64,000 bases of DNA from Saussurea involucrata (GCA_033807775.1 CM066315.1:3972501-4036500); one strand, 5' to 3'; shown: positions 23,001 through 33,983, counted from the stretch's first letter. Notes: generated by a model not told the origin, from the sequence alone. Numbers and translations are program-made.

Positions 23001-23489
23001 AACTCATCACAAATCTTAAAAGGTTTTCTCTATTGACAAAACTAATCCCTCATGTTTTATAAGACTTCCAAACTTAAAGGAATACATTTATTTGTATAAT
23101 ATTCTCATATAAAATTATGGGATATTACAGTTATCAATCGAATAGAGAAAAGTCGAATATATACAACAAATGAACAAAGCACCATACGAAAGTAGCACAA
23201 AATGAATGTTGTCCTTCATTTAAAAGCTATATAATATCCCTTTTTACCCCCCCCCCCCCCCCCCAAATCAGTAATACCTTGATTGAGTAAACAAAAAATC
23301 TACAATCAACATTCAAGTAAGTTCTTCAATGGATTATACTAAAAAAACACATTTGCTTATAATTGATTTCTTCTAATCGATGCTACCTTCTAATCGATTT
23401 TCATGTTTCTTCTAAATCAGCGATGGTGATTTTCATGTTTTAATCTTACTGCCATTTTCTAATTTTTTTGGCTCTCTAATCGATTTTCA

Positions 23490-23863
23490 TGTTTTAACCC
23501 CAACCAAAATCGAAGCTTAAACCAAAATCGATAGAACCAAAACCGAAGCTTAGACCAAAATCGATAGAACCAAAACCGAAGCTTAGACCAAAATCGATAG
23601 AACCAAAACCGAAGCTTAGACCAAAATTGAAGCTTTTAACCAAATCGATAAAACCAAAATCGATTAGACAAAAATCAACCAAATCGATTAACCAAAAGCG
23701 ATGTGAAATCAACCAAACAAAAAAAACTTTAAATTAGAAATGGTAATCACAAACCTTCTTTGAGTTGATTCCATCTCCATTTCGACAATCCTTCAAATCC
23801 TAAATCAACCAAACAAAAAAACCCTAAATTAGAAATCGACCTCAATGAGAGAGAGAGAGAGGG

Positions 23864-23894
<31 letters not shown>

Positions 23895-24125
23895 GAGAGA
23901 GTGAGTTGAAATCGATAACCATCACGTAAAGCTTAGACCAAAATTGAAGCTTTTAACCAAATCGATAGAACCAAAATCGATTAGACAAAAATCAACCAAA
24001 TCGATTAACCAAAAGCGATGTGAAATCAACCAAACAAAAAAAACCCTAAATTAGAAATCGACCTCAATGAGAGAGAGAGAGAGAGAGAGACAGAGAGAGA
24101 GAGAGACAGAGAGAGAGAGAGTTGA
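23490..24125. repeat. 33-bp tandem repeat, duplicated block and GA microsatellites
   Basis: CCGAAGCTTAGACCAAAATC repeats every 33 bp about four times (23500-23640). The following ~100 bp block with CCAAATCGATTAACCAAAAG is repeated at about 23925-24060. (GA)n tracts lie at about 23848-23900 and 24068-24120. A C14 run sits at 23250-23263, just outside. Confidence 0.85.
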
Positions 24126-24567
24126 AATCGACCTCATTCTGGAGTTTGAATCGTCCCTGAGGTTATCGGGAGGTTGAATAGCGTGAAGGAAGAGGCGTGC
24201 CCTGTCTTGGGAAGAGAACTTTTTTAAACTGAAGTTTGATTTCTCACTCTAATTAGACAAACATCAACCAAGAAGAAGAAGAAGAAAAGGAAACTGAAGG
24301 CGTGATTAGAGGGAATACCAAAAAAAAAGTTTAGTTTTCTCTCTCTAAAAGAAATTAAGTAAAAAAGCTTTAAGTTGTAGTACATTGTGCTTAGAAGGTT
24401 GTTTTTAAGAGTTAGGAGGCTTCATGTTTTATAATATAGTATAGATATTAATAAATAAATAAATATACATATATAAACACACACACACATAACGTCTCCG
24501 TGAAACCCTCTGGCCCCGGTCACCAACCCCCATTTTGATTATGTCACATCAATCACACAAGTCCTAA

Positions 24568-24838
24568 GGGCATCCACAATGGTAAAGCTTTATGAAAGAC
24601 TTGAAAAAAATAAAAATATATAAAAAATATGTTGGTCCCATCAATTTATATTTTCTCTCTCTATTGCCTCTCACATTCATTATTTCAAAGACTTGACAAA
24701 GACTTGACAAAGACTTGAGGAACATCAAGCCTTTGATGAGTAAAATCATTTTCAAGCTTTGTCTCCAATGGTCAAGTCATCACCAAGTCTTCTTCAAGTC
24801 TTTCATCAAGTCTTCTTCAAATACCATTAGAGATGCTC
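24568..24838. mobile_element. MITE with GGGCATC(C/T)(A/C)CAATGG terminus (TSD TAA)
   Basis: GGGCATCCACAATGG at the left, inverted partner CCATTAGAGATGCTC at the right, TAA at 24565-24567 and 24839-24841. Same family as 48169-48539. Inner AAGACTTGA/TCAAGTCTT repeats fold it further. PIF/Harbinger-like by target duplication. Confidence 0.8.
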
Positions 24839-25028
24839 TAAGTTTTGAACCAACATAACTATTGATCCAACAAATAGGAGAAAGCTTAGCAAGATACAAA
24901 ATATAAGAACGTGAATTAGAATTGTTGTTGAAACGAGGGAGGCAAGGTAGAAGGTTAGGGAGTTGAGGGCAATGAAGATCTTGATTTGCTTACCTAAAAA
25001 AACCATGGTATGTGATGTAGGTGATCGT

Positions 25029-25327
25029 TGCTACACGAATAATAAGGGTCAACTATACATAATTGCAAATAAAACAAACAAAGAAGATTGATATTGTTTT
25101 GATATTTCAAAAATCTAACCATAAACATCAAATGTATGAAAGCCAACGTTTTGATTTGGTAGTTTCACATAGCTAAAATCCTTCAAGCTTTTTGAAGAAA
25201 TCAGTACCCAGATCCCTCTCAGCTCTCGTCTGAACCTAACTCAACATAACATCAAAGAGACGGTCATGTAAATGAGTTGAAATGAGCTACAAGTTGAAGC
25301 GAAAGATAGCGTGTGGCTCAATATATA
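25029..25327 (-). pseudogene. inverted decayed copy of DnaJ (ARL1) intron 7 - exon 8 - intron 8
   Basis: Reverse-complemented, it aligns with 14188-14453 of the DnaJ gene: shared TTTCTTCAAAAAGCTTGAAG in exon 8, CATACATTTG(C/A)TGTTTATGG at the exon 8 end, and GACCCTTATT(G/A)TTCGTGTAG before exon 9. Intron sequence is conserved too, so this is a DNA-level copy, not a retrocopy. The frame contains a stop (GGATTTTAG in place of GGATTTCAG). Estimated identity about 80-85% by eye. It lies ~0.6 kb beyond the Helitron 5' end. Confidence 0.85.
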
Positions 25328-26008
25328 GACTAACCCGATTTTAAGCCTTTCAATTGGCGGTTTAACATTTTGATGGTTTAACGGGATGAATTTTATGGGT
25401 TGTTAACGAGTTGGATTGGACGGTTGAATGTTTTGTCGGTTTTATGTACACTCCTACATATGATTTTTAAAACTTAATTAAAAATAAAAAATAAAATTAA
25501 GGGTATTTTTGTTTAGTTTAGAATCATAGAGGATGGGACATTTATTGATGATATCCCCACCACCATGCCTCATTATTCACGCAAATGGCTTTTTTTGGTA
25601 AGACTTGTGAGATCCATCTTGCACAAAATAATATCTCTACCCGATATTTATTCTCTTTTATTATAGGGATAAAAAACCAAATTATTAGAGAATTAAAAAA
25701 ACATTTACAATTTAATTTATCAAATAAAATATAATTTAATTTTATATATATTTTAATAAAATGATTTAATGTTCATTAGATATATGATAATAAATATAAT
25801 AACACAAACGATGTTATTAAGTAAAAACTATGTTACAAAAAGTAATTTCAAGAGAGAATTTACTCAAATTTTCACCGTGTTAAGAACTGCAGAATCTATA
25901 ATGAAGAAATGATAACAACTCGTTAGTTTTTGTGTGATTTTACCCGCATTGCTAATGTGGTCTTTACCGTTTTCTCCTTTGTTGGGCGAACCTTGTGTGG
26001 GCAACTAG
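25328..26008. other. intergenic, AT-rich, no gene seen
   Basis: Nothing recognisable apart from AT-rich DNA. Confidence 0.5.
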
Positions 26009-26381
26009 CAGTGGTGGATCCAGAAAAAATTGTTGTTGGGAGCCCCATATAAAATAAAATAAAAATTAGTTAAAAGATACAATTTTATTGAAAATGGTAA
26101 AAGGTTACCGTTTACAATTAAGTCCTGTAGCTCTTTATATTTTAAAATTGGCTAATTACATCATTATTTGTAGAGTGATAGAAAGTCGATTAGAAAGGAA
26201 TTACAATTTAAGGTCTTATGTTTCTTTTTTTTCTGGGTTAGGATTAGCCGCTTGGGGCCTTTATTCTTAATTGTTGGGGGCCTGTTATCCTAATTTAAAG
26301 ATATTATAGCTAAAATCTTATTTTTTAAATGTGCATGAGATGGGGTTGGGGGCCTAGGACCCCTTGGTGCATCCCCCAATG
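26009..26381. mobile_element. hAT-like MITE (8-bp TSD, one mismatch)
   Basis: Starts CAGTGGTGGATCC and ends GGTGCATCCCCCAATG, imperfect inverted repeats. Flanks GCAACTAG (26001-26008) and GCATCTAG (26382-26389) form an 8-bp duplication with one difference. GGGGGCC words repeat inside. The 60-codon frame within is chance. Confidence 0.75.
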
Positions 26382-26834
26382 GCATCTAGAGAGGAAAGCG
26401 ATAAGAATATTCGATTTAACATAGAATTCAATGTTTTTTAACGGCGGTGATTTTATTAAACTAGCAGGATGTTAGAAAACAAAGTTACATAACAGAACTA
26501 AATAGAATTCAATGTAGGGGTTTATGTGGGTTGGGTTGAGCGGTTTGAGCCATTTTAATAACCCAATCCAATTTTGGTAGCTTGAAAAAATATCAACCCA
26601 ACCCCTTACAAAGTGTAATTGAACCCTTGCGACTTGGTTTGACAGGTTGTCATCATTCTTTTTAAATAAGTATGTATATTCAATTTTGTGACTTCGGAGT
26701 ATTTTCAGTCACTTGATTTAATATTATACGTAACAAATAGATAATATTGAATTAATGATACACAATTACATATAATAAACAAACAAATTGTGTTTGCAAA
26801 AGTTGAAATTTTTTTTACACTCAAACACTCATAT

Positions 26835-27103
26835 TTTTTTTGAACGGCAGTAGAACACACACACACACGTTCCCGGGGTATCGGGCTTCCACTTAAGGCG
26901 CCACCCACTAATCCACGTCGACTCGGCCCAGGCTATGCCTGGCCCAACCAGCCTTTCAGCTGGCCCAAGACCCGGCCCAAAGGCCGTCTTGAAGTCTGGA
27001 TATCGCAGAGTGCACACCACAGGGCTCGAACCCTGGTAGTCAGGCCTTCCAGCACTGACCCCCAGGGATGTTACCTTGCCACTGGGTTGCGTCCTCTTTG
27101 ATT
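26835..27103 (-). mobile_element. SINE with 16-bp target site duplication
   Basis: The - strand shows a pol III-type promoter: an A-box-like ACCCAGTGGCAAGG near its start, then a B box GGTTCGAGCCC about 40-45 bp downstream. A GGCCCA-rich body and a terminal run of eight A after GCCGTTC follow. Perfect direct repeats ACTCAAACACTCATAT flank it (26819-26834 and 27104-27119). This is a tRNA-derived SINE moved by LINE machinery. Confidence 0.9.
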
Positions 27104-27143
27104 ACTCAAACACTCATATGCTTACTCCATTCACCCAACCAAA

Positions 27144-27146
<3 letters not shown>

Positions 27147-27209
<63 letters not shown>

Positions 27210-28834
27210 GAAAGTTCAAATGAAAACTCAAATTCAATTGTAAACATGAGGACAAATCTCGTCCATTGATCGCAACCATATTTAAGCCATTCCTAAAATT
27301 CAGCTTTAGGGGTATTTTCGTCAAATTAGAATGAGCGCATCCTTTATAGACTTTTTATTTTCTTTTTTAATTAAAAAACTTTTACCCCCTTAAATTTTAA
27401 AGTAAATTATCTCAAAAATTACTAACATTTTAATCAAACAAATTACATCAAAAAAACGAGAATTTCGTGCTCTTCGATATGACATCCATCATGATATAGT
27501 TTTTTTTTTCGTTTTAACCGTTTTACGTGAAATCGTGTATATGTGTTATATTCAGAGTGAATAAAGGTACATTTATTCAGTTTTGAATATTTACCTTTAT
27601 TCAGTCTGAATATATAGAGTTATTCAGACTGAATAAAGGTACAAAATTTAAACATTTATTCGTTTTGAATATCTACCTTTATTCAGTCTGAATATAACAC
27701 ATATTCAGACTGAATATAACACATATTCAGTCTGAATATAACACATATTCAGACTGAATATAACACATATTCAGACTGATGTATTTATATGTGTTCTTCA
27801 GTTTTTCGTTTTTTGAGGTTTTTCTTTGAACCTCCCTCTCTCTCTCTCTCAACTTGTCAACTTCCATCTGTGATCCATTTTCATCATCATCATCGGTGAT
27901 CATTAATGGTTGGGACTGATCATCTAATTCTATGTCATCCAGCATGTTCCAAAACTCATCAGATTCTAGTAATGGAACAATTTCAACATTATTATTACTC
28001 TTATTCTCATTTTCTTCACCACTGATCTTATCTTCATGATCACCTGAGTCGGCGTTGTTGTTGCAAGATGTTGGGGTTGATGCTTGATGATCAACAGCAG
28101 CCTGAATATCTTGTTTGTCTATTAATCGATCCTAGTTTAGGATTTTGATGGTTGTGAGATGATGAACAAGTTTCTTGATCATTTCTCATCATCATGTTTT
28201 GATTTTGTTGATCGATTATACCATTTGAGATATTACTATTAATGTAGGAATTAGCAGGTGATAATAATGTGAGACATATTCAGTTTGATATAAATACATC
28301 AGTCTGAATATGTGTTATATTTAGAGTGAATATGTGTTATATTCAGTCTGAATATAACACATATTCAGTCTGAATATGTGTTATATTCAGTCTGAATATG
28401 TGTTATATTCAGTCTGAATACGTGTTATATTCAGTCTGAATATAACATATATACACGATTTCACTTAAAAAACGGTTAAATCGAAAAAAAAACTATATCA
28501 TGATGGATGTCATATCGAATAGCACGAAATTCTCGTTTTTTTGATGTAATTTGTTTGATTAAAATGTTAGTAGTTTTTGAGATAATTTATTTTAAAATTT
28601 AAGGGGGTAAAAGTTTTTTAATTAAAAAAGAAAATAAAAAGTCAACAAAAGAGGGCTGATTCCAATTTTACCCCTGCGCGCTAAAAATTCACTAAGCCAT
28701 GGACATAGTTTTCAAGTTATTTACAAAATTGCCACCGTGTTTTTTATTCATTGATCTGATCTCCGATTTTTTAATCAAGGGCTGTGGTTTGTCCTCACGT
28801 TTACAACTGAAATTTGGTTTTTATTTGAACCCAC

Positions 28835-28866
<32 letters not shown>
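27147..28866. mobile_element. complete foldback element with ~350-400 bp inverted repeats, flanked by (TA)n
   Basis: The left arm (about 27210-27550) and right arm (about 28437-28838) are inverted copies of each other; shared words include GTAAAAGTTTTTTAATTAAA and ATGTCATATCGAA. Inside both arms lie arrays of the palindrome ATTCAG(T/A)CTGAAT joined by TATAACACAT. The centre (27790-28265) is a gene-like segment plus a tip of the GTATGCACTTGTGCATAC family. TA tracts border it (27147-27190, 28839-28866). Long TIRs with internal tandem palindromes recall foldback or MULE-like elements. Confidence 0.8.
27850..28262 (-). pseudogene. captured transcription-factor-like C-terminal fragment (possibly R2R3-MYB)
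   Basis: The - strand frame reads LLSPANSYINSNISNGIIDQ and HNHQNPKL, shifts by one base near 28130, then continues DKQDIQAAVDHQASTPTSCN, EENENKSNNNVEIVPLLESD and EFWNMLDDIELDDQSQPL. Ser/Asn-rich linkers followed by an acidic FWNMLDD motif resemble the activation tail of plant MYB factors. No MYB repeat is present, so the family is a guess. It is enclosed by the foldback arms. Confidence 0.45.
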
Positions 28867-28869
<3 letters not shown>

Positions 28870-29097
28870 AAGATAATCAAATGAGAACCAAAAATAGGTT
28901 GAGAACCATGAAAACCGATCTAAACCATTAATCGATTTAATCTATTACGGCTTGGATTGGTTCTCACGATTCTCAATCTTTTAATTATAACCATGGGATC
29001 AAAATTTTAATTATAACCATGGAATCAAAACCAAATTATGGTTTAGATCGGTTCTCACGGTTCTTAATCTTTTTTTGGTTCTCACATGATTTAACCC
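28867..29097. mobile_element. hairpin MITE between TA tracts
   Basis: The ends are inverted copies (AAATGAGAACCAAAAATAGG left, CTTTTTTTGGTTCTCACATG right) with inner CGATCTAAACCAT/ATGGTTTAGATCGGTT. TA tracts on both sides (28839-28866, 29098-29122). Non-coding. Confidence 0.7.
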
Positions 29098-29122
29098 ATA
29101 TATATATATATATATATATATA

Positions 29123-29386
29123 AAATCAGGTTCAGGAAAACCTTAAAAAAATAGAAAACTAAGGAACACTCTGGTAATCCTTCATCCCGACGGTATGCAC
29201 TTGTGCATACAGGTAACTTGTAACATGCACACGTGCATATGCACAAATGCATAATGCATAAGTGCATAAAAACAAAAAAACAACAACTTAATTTACATGT
29301 ATGCACAAATGTATACCGTCCAGATGAAAGGCTAACATGGTGCTCCTTAGTTTTTCATTTTTTGAGGTTTTTCCCTTGAACTCCCT
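29123..29386. mobile_element. hairpin MITE of the GACGGTATGCACTTGTGC family
   Basis: Left GGTTCAGGAAAACCTTAAAA is inverted at the right as TTTTGAGGTTTTTCCCTTGA. The inner part has GTGCATA/TATGCAC repeats. Flanked by TA tracts. A sister copy lies at 51758-52023 in intron 1 of the ILR1-like gene, and a lone right tip is inside the foldback element near 27795-27835. Confidence 0.75.
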
Positions 29387-29964
29387 ATATATATATATGA
29401 GGGTGTTTATCCGGTAAAACTTTACAACCTCGTGCAGTCCTCGTTTAAACAATTTATTTTACTCATTCATTATGTAGACACTCGATTGATTACTGAATTG
29501 CATCAATGATTACTAGTCTCATGCAATAATCTTACCTACAATGCATAGTATTCCATTAAATGACATGGAATGCATACGGTTTCATGTAATATTCAAATAT
29601 TATAATTAATATTTGTTTCTCCAAAATAAGAAATCTGTTAGAGATGAATGTAATTTTTTTTAAATATTTTAACTTTTGATTCTCTATTTTAATTTTTTTT
29701 AAAGAATATGTTAAATATGTTGCAGTCCAAAAACCCCGTAACATTAATACTCACAATGCATAATGATTACCAACGATAATAAATAAATTCAATCACGTGT
29801 TGCAGTTTTATCGGTACATATTTTTGTTCCCAAGACTTAAATGTGATACAATAATGACAGAACTACCTTATTCTATCAGAAATCAAAACCACACGACACA
29901 CGCATCAATAAATTGCAGTAATAAATAAACATATAATCACAACTAACATTTATAATAAAAACAA

Positions 29965-30235
29965 GAGTGAATTATACCGGTAGTTCATGTAGTTTACTTA
30001 AATTATAGGATTTGGTCTTTAAAGTACACTATCTATGGTGGTGGTTTCTAACTTTTTTGATTTACTTTCACTAATGGTCTTTTTATGAGAGGACCATGAG
30101 TGAAAGTAAATTAAACATAGGAGGACCATGAATGAAAGTAATAAAAAAGTTATGGACCACCACCGTAGGTAGTGTACTTTAGGAACCAAATCCAAAATTT
30201 GGATAAACCACAGAGACCATCGATGTAATTCACTC
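29965..30235. mobile_element. MULE-type MITE (9-bp TSD TAAAAACAA)
   Basis: Starts GAGTGAATTA and ends TAATTCACTC; the inverted repeat extends inward through GGTGGTGG/CCACCACC. The 9-bp duplication TAAAAACAA is perfect at 29956-29964 and 30236-30244, the length typical of Mutator-like elements. 271 bp, non-coding. Confidence 0.85.
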
Positions 30236-30315
30236 TAAAAACAAAATACTATATTGTCATCTAAAGCCCCGACCGTATACAAAAGTTAAGAACATAAATT
30301 TGATATTTGACGGTT

Positions 30316-30441
30316 GATACAAAATTTGGGTCGGCCCACTCTTTAGCTAGGCACGCTTGTGCTATTGAGCGCAATGTTTATTTTGATAGCATGCCCCCCT
30401 TCCTTAATATTTGTACCGACAATACTTGTAACAACCTTTCG
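30316..30441 (+). pseudogene. remnant of a LINE-type RNase H C-terminus
   Basis: The frame reads AHSLARHACAIERNVYFDSM then PPFLNICTDN, the pattern at the end of RNase H-like domains in plant non-LTR elements (a hydrophobic LAxxA helix followed by a PPF motif). No catalytic residues remain. Short and unsupported by flanking coding sequence. Confidence 0.4.
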
Positions 30442-30599
30442 TTTAGTGAGATGAATGAGACCCGGTCGGATGATGGCCAACCGACAAGGGTAATACCCAT
30501 TATCGTCATACGACATCTTGTGTCAATAGTCATCCGAGATAGTATCTTTGCGTCACATGTCGCATGTCATACGTCACATATCGCATGTCGCATGTCACT

Positions 30600-31607
30600 A
30601 GTCCTATGTCACTAGTCTTACGTCACTAGTCTTATGTCGCCAGTCTTACGTCACTAGTCTTATGTCGCCAGTTACGACTCGTCAGTCTTACGTTGACAGT
30701 CTCCTATCATCGGTCTTATACCGCTCTGTCCTGCGACCTGGTCTTACGACGTTTTCATAAGACCATTCTTTTATTAAGATAAGGTCTTACAAGACGTTTA
30801 CAGTCATATAAATGGTCTTATATTTCGGCGACGGTCGTATGCTCCATAAGGCCGACGTCCTGAACTCAAGACAGTCTTACAATTACACTAACCATTAATG
30901 GTCAACAGTCGTTTCTTCTGTTCATTAATGCAGGTCTACAAACAATTATGGTGCAACGGTCAGTAACGGACGAGCTCTTAATGATATTCAAGACTCGACA
31001 GTGGTTACAAAACCAATCATCAAAGCGCATTTAATGCCGACAACGGTTACAAAACCAACCATTAAAGCACATTTATTACCAATGGAAGCTATATAAAGGC
31101 CCCTGATGATCAATCTGGGGGGAGGCTACATACATTCATCCGAACACTCAATTCTACATTTCTTTCAAGGCATTCGAACATATCTCACTTACGCAAAGTT
31201 TCGCACGATGACAGTTCGAACCACCCGATGACGGCAGTTCAAACCGCACGACAAGCATACTTTTTCGCACGATTTACGCACGACACACGTTATTTGCACA
31301 CGACTAAGTTTATATTTACGTCTATTTGTAAACTGTTGTACACAAATCACCCAAAACATAAGGATATCGCCCCTGTTTGGCGACCATAGTGCAGCGACGA
31401 CCCTCAAAGTCGTCCGCGGGTTTTTTCCTTGTTGAGGTTTTTCCCGCGTCACCAAAATCTCTTGTTTCGTCTACATTTTCTTCGTTATTTTTCTTGTTTA
31501 TTTCTATGGTACAATCTTTAGTTGATAAGGTCCGAAACCAAACCTTAAATCGTATTTTTATACAATTTTCGGCAAAAGACAGTTTAGTGCGATTTTTGAC
31601 ATTAACA
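30600..31607 (+). repeat. LTR in opposite (+) orientation, left border unclear
   Basis: 31355-31455 is the reverse complement of the GACGCGGGAAAAACCTCAAC region of the LTRs at 33984, 38905 and 46540. It ends TTTTTGACATTAACA at 31607, the mirror of the TGTTAATG LTR edge. A TATA box (TATATAAAGG) sits at 31090. The left part contains CTTATGTCGCCAGT short tandem repeats (30535-30700). The left LTR edge was not found. Confidence 0.6.
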
Positions 31608-31865
31608 TTAACCTTGTCGGTTATGTTCGTTGGCCATTAGTGTCATTGATCCTGCATTAAACAGAGAAAACATAACAGTTGTATCATACGTTAGTCGGTC
31701 GAGGTCGTAAGGTCTCTTACGACGGTCGAGTGTCGTGAGTAACTTTCGATGTAAACTTTTGTTTTGACAATAAGGCATTTATGATTTTATCTTATCATAA
31801 AAAGGTGTAATAAATGCTTTCGTTGTTTTGGTCGTGGTCGAGACTGGTGAAATTTTACCCAAACA
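31608..31865 (-). repeat. partial 3' LTR of element A
   Basis: Nearly identical to 47052-47313. On the - strand it starts TGTTTGGGTAAAATTTCACC right after the polypurine tract GGGGGCAAAC (31875-31866). It breaks off at 31608, where it is fused head-on to an LTR of opposite orientation. Confidence 0.85.
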
Positions 31866-32184
31866 GTTTGCCCCCAAAATTTAAAATGAAAAGGCAATTT
31901 TCAAGTTTGAATTTTAAATTTTTTGTCAGAGAAAAAGTCTTTGTTTAAAAGAATATCCAGGGGTGTGACACGTGTTGAAGGTCGTTGGTTTTGGAAATTG
32001 AATCGGTTCGATTTGAACTATGGAAGTTGAGGAGGCGATAAGATCGTGACGTCATGCTGACGCACGATCATGCTAAACAGCTGTAAACGCCAGGTGTCGA
32101 CGATCTTCGTGCGACAATGTCTTCGTGTCTTCGTGCGACCAGGCAAAGCAGCCGGCGTGTTCATGTAAAAAAGATATCAGTTTT
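31866..32184 (-). other. polypurine-side internal remnant of element A
   Basis: 31866-32100 is ~97% identical by eye to 47314-47550. The polypurine tract AAATTTTGGGGGCAAAC abuts the LTR. The region between here and the RT start is deleted relative to a full element. Confidence 0.75.
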
Positions 32185-33410
32185 TCCTTAAGGCAGGGAT
32201 CAAGGGTTGAACCTATGAAGACTTTCTGGTCAGGCTTGCTCTGGTCCAGGGCGACTTCCTCCAGGCGATAGTCGTCGGCTGTCCCAGGAGCATCCTGGAC
32301 CTGTAATTGCTAGATGGCCTGCTTCTTCGGCTTCAGGGTGGTCTTGTAGCAGTTGCGGGCGACTTTCGGCTCACTTTTGATCTCCTGGACTCCCCACGGT
32401 GTAGGGAACTTCATGGTCTGATGATACGTCGAGGGAACGACTTTCATGTCATGTATTCATGGTCGACCTAGGATGATGTTATAGGCCGACGCACAGTCGA
32501 TGACGTTGAACTTGGTCTGCTTGTTGATTCCTCCGGCATAGACAGGCAGGGTGATCTCTCCAAAGGTACTCGTCGCGTCTCCATTGAAACCGACCAAGGT
32601 TGTAGAGCGTCGGGTGATTTCCGATCGATCGATTCCCATGGCCTTGATGGTATCAAGGAAGATGACGTTCGTTGAACTGCCTCCGTCGACCAAGACTCGT
32701 GGGGTCAGACAGTTACCAATCGTGAGTTGAATGATCAACCCGTCATGATGTTTCCGATACGAATCGCCGAGGTCGTCTTGGTCGAATGAAATCTTCATGG
32801 CTTCTAACTCTAGATCTCCTTTGGGTCTTGATGAACGAGGGATAGGTCGATCGTCAGGTGCTTGGCTGGCGTGACGCTTGGCTGCGGAATACGTCAGACC
32901 GCATACGTCGAAACCACCAGTTATGCAGTTGACGACCTTTGTATGATCGTGGGTCGGGGGTCGAGCGTCGTTAGCTGGAGTAACGACGTCGTCGATGATA
33001 TCTTTGAGGTTGCCCTTCGAGACGTGATATGCTAGCTCTTTTTTTAGAGCTATGTAGTCGTCCGTCGTATGGCCATGGTCGACGTGGAAGTCGCACCACT
33101 TTGACTTATCCTTCTTACCGTCGTCTTTGTCGGACTTCTTCGGCCACTGGATGGTCGCCTGGATGGTCTTTAGGGCCTCGACCAAGTCCTTAGTAGTCCC
33201 TTTGAATCCGTAGGAGGATATCTTAGGGTACTGAGGAAATTTGGTCGCGGTTTTGAACTCCGCCTTCGTCTTGAATCGGACGTTCGAGATTTGTCGTGTA
33301 GGCTCCGACTTGGACACTGCCTTTGTCTTGAACTCTGGCTTCCTTACACTCAACGACCTCTTGTCATCAGAATGCTTACGATGAAAGGCAGCGTCGTCTT
33401 CCACCCTCAT
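32185..33410 (-). pseudogene. gag C-terminus, aspartic protease and RT start of element A
   Basis: The frame from 33410 carries a CCHC-like knuckle in which the last Cys is Tyr (WCDFHVDHGHTTDDY), then the protease core VLVDGGSSTNVIFLDTIKAM and YNIILGRP. The next codon, normally Trp, is TGA. Beyond it, MKVVPSTYHQTMKFPTPWGV and LKEKLISFLHEHAGCFAW are the usual stretch leading into a Ty3/gypsy reverse transcriptase, with another stop between. The RT palm, RNase H and integrase are gone. Confidence 0.85.
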
Positions 33411-33428
33411 GTAAGCTAGGGTTCTTGC

Positions 33429-33978
33429 TCAGACGTCTTCGAAATTCTCTAGAGGATACTTGGTCAGATCGGTGTATAGACCCGAACTGTCATCTAGACC
33501 ACGTTTGTAGGCTTCGATCGCGGTCTTGACGTCGCAGTTGCGGACACTGATCATCTCTGCGTTGAATCTATTGAAATAACTCCGGATAGATTCACCGGCC
33601 TTCTGCACGACATAATATAGGTCGTTGGTCTGTTTTTCCATCTTGCGACTGCTGGCGAATTGCTGGGAAAATTGGTTGACTAACACAGTGAACGACCCGA
33701 TGGATTTGGACCCGAGGTTAATCAACCACTGGAGGGCGGCACCCGTGAGGGTCGCCCCGAAACTTTTACACATGCAGACCTCCTAATACTGGTAAGGGAT
33801 CGACACAGTCCACATCAGCTGTTTGTACTGAGCGACGTGTTCTGTGGGATCTGAGATACCAGAATATTTGGGCGTGAAAGATGGGATGTTGAACTTTTTA
33901 GGGACGTCGACCAGAGCAATCTCATCGATGAATGGGGAAGCTTGAAATCCTATGCGAGGCTCGACGTCGACGGGTACG
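33429..33978 (-). pseudogene. gag (retrotransposon gag domain), C-terminal piece of element A
   Basis: Reads VPVDVEPRIGFQASPFIDEI, a stop near 33783 replacing a codon in the segment before VCMCKSFG, then the capsid domain (LTGAALQWLINLGSKSIGSF, SYFNRFNAEM, AYKRGLDD). It ends FEDV followed by TGA and ARTLAYM. The piece begins where element B inserted; its N-terminal continuation is at 39995. Confidence 0.85.
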
Positions 33979-33983
33979 GCTGC

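Larger units (their letters stand above)
17341..24445 (-). mobile_element. putative non-autonomous Helitron with captured gene fragment
   Basis: Read on the - strand, the 5' end is TCTATACTATATTATAAAAC (plus 24445 downward) and the 3' end is a GC-rich hairpin (CCCGCCGCATTACGCGGG) followed 7 nt later by CTAG at 17344-17341. The outer bases are A before TC and T after CTAG, as expected for Helitron insertion between A and T. No Rep/helicase coding is visible. Cargo: tandem arrays, a frameshifted unknown ORF, and a WDR48-like exon in the same orientation. The two ends could in principle belong to two different Helitrons, with other DNA between. Confidence 0.6.

Noticed and set aside
32468..32656. 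62-codon - strand frame overlapping the protease
   Set aside because: Shadow of the protease in another frame.
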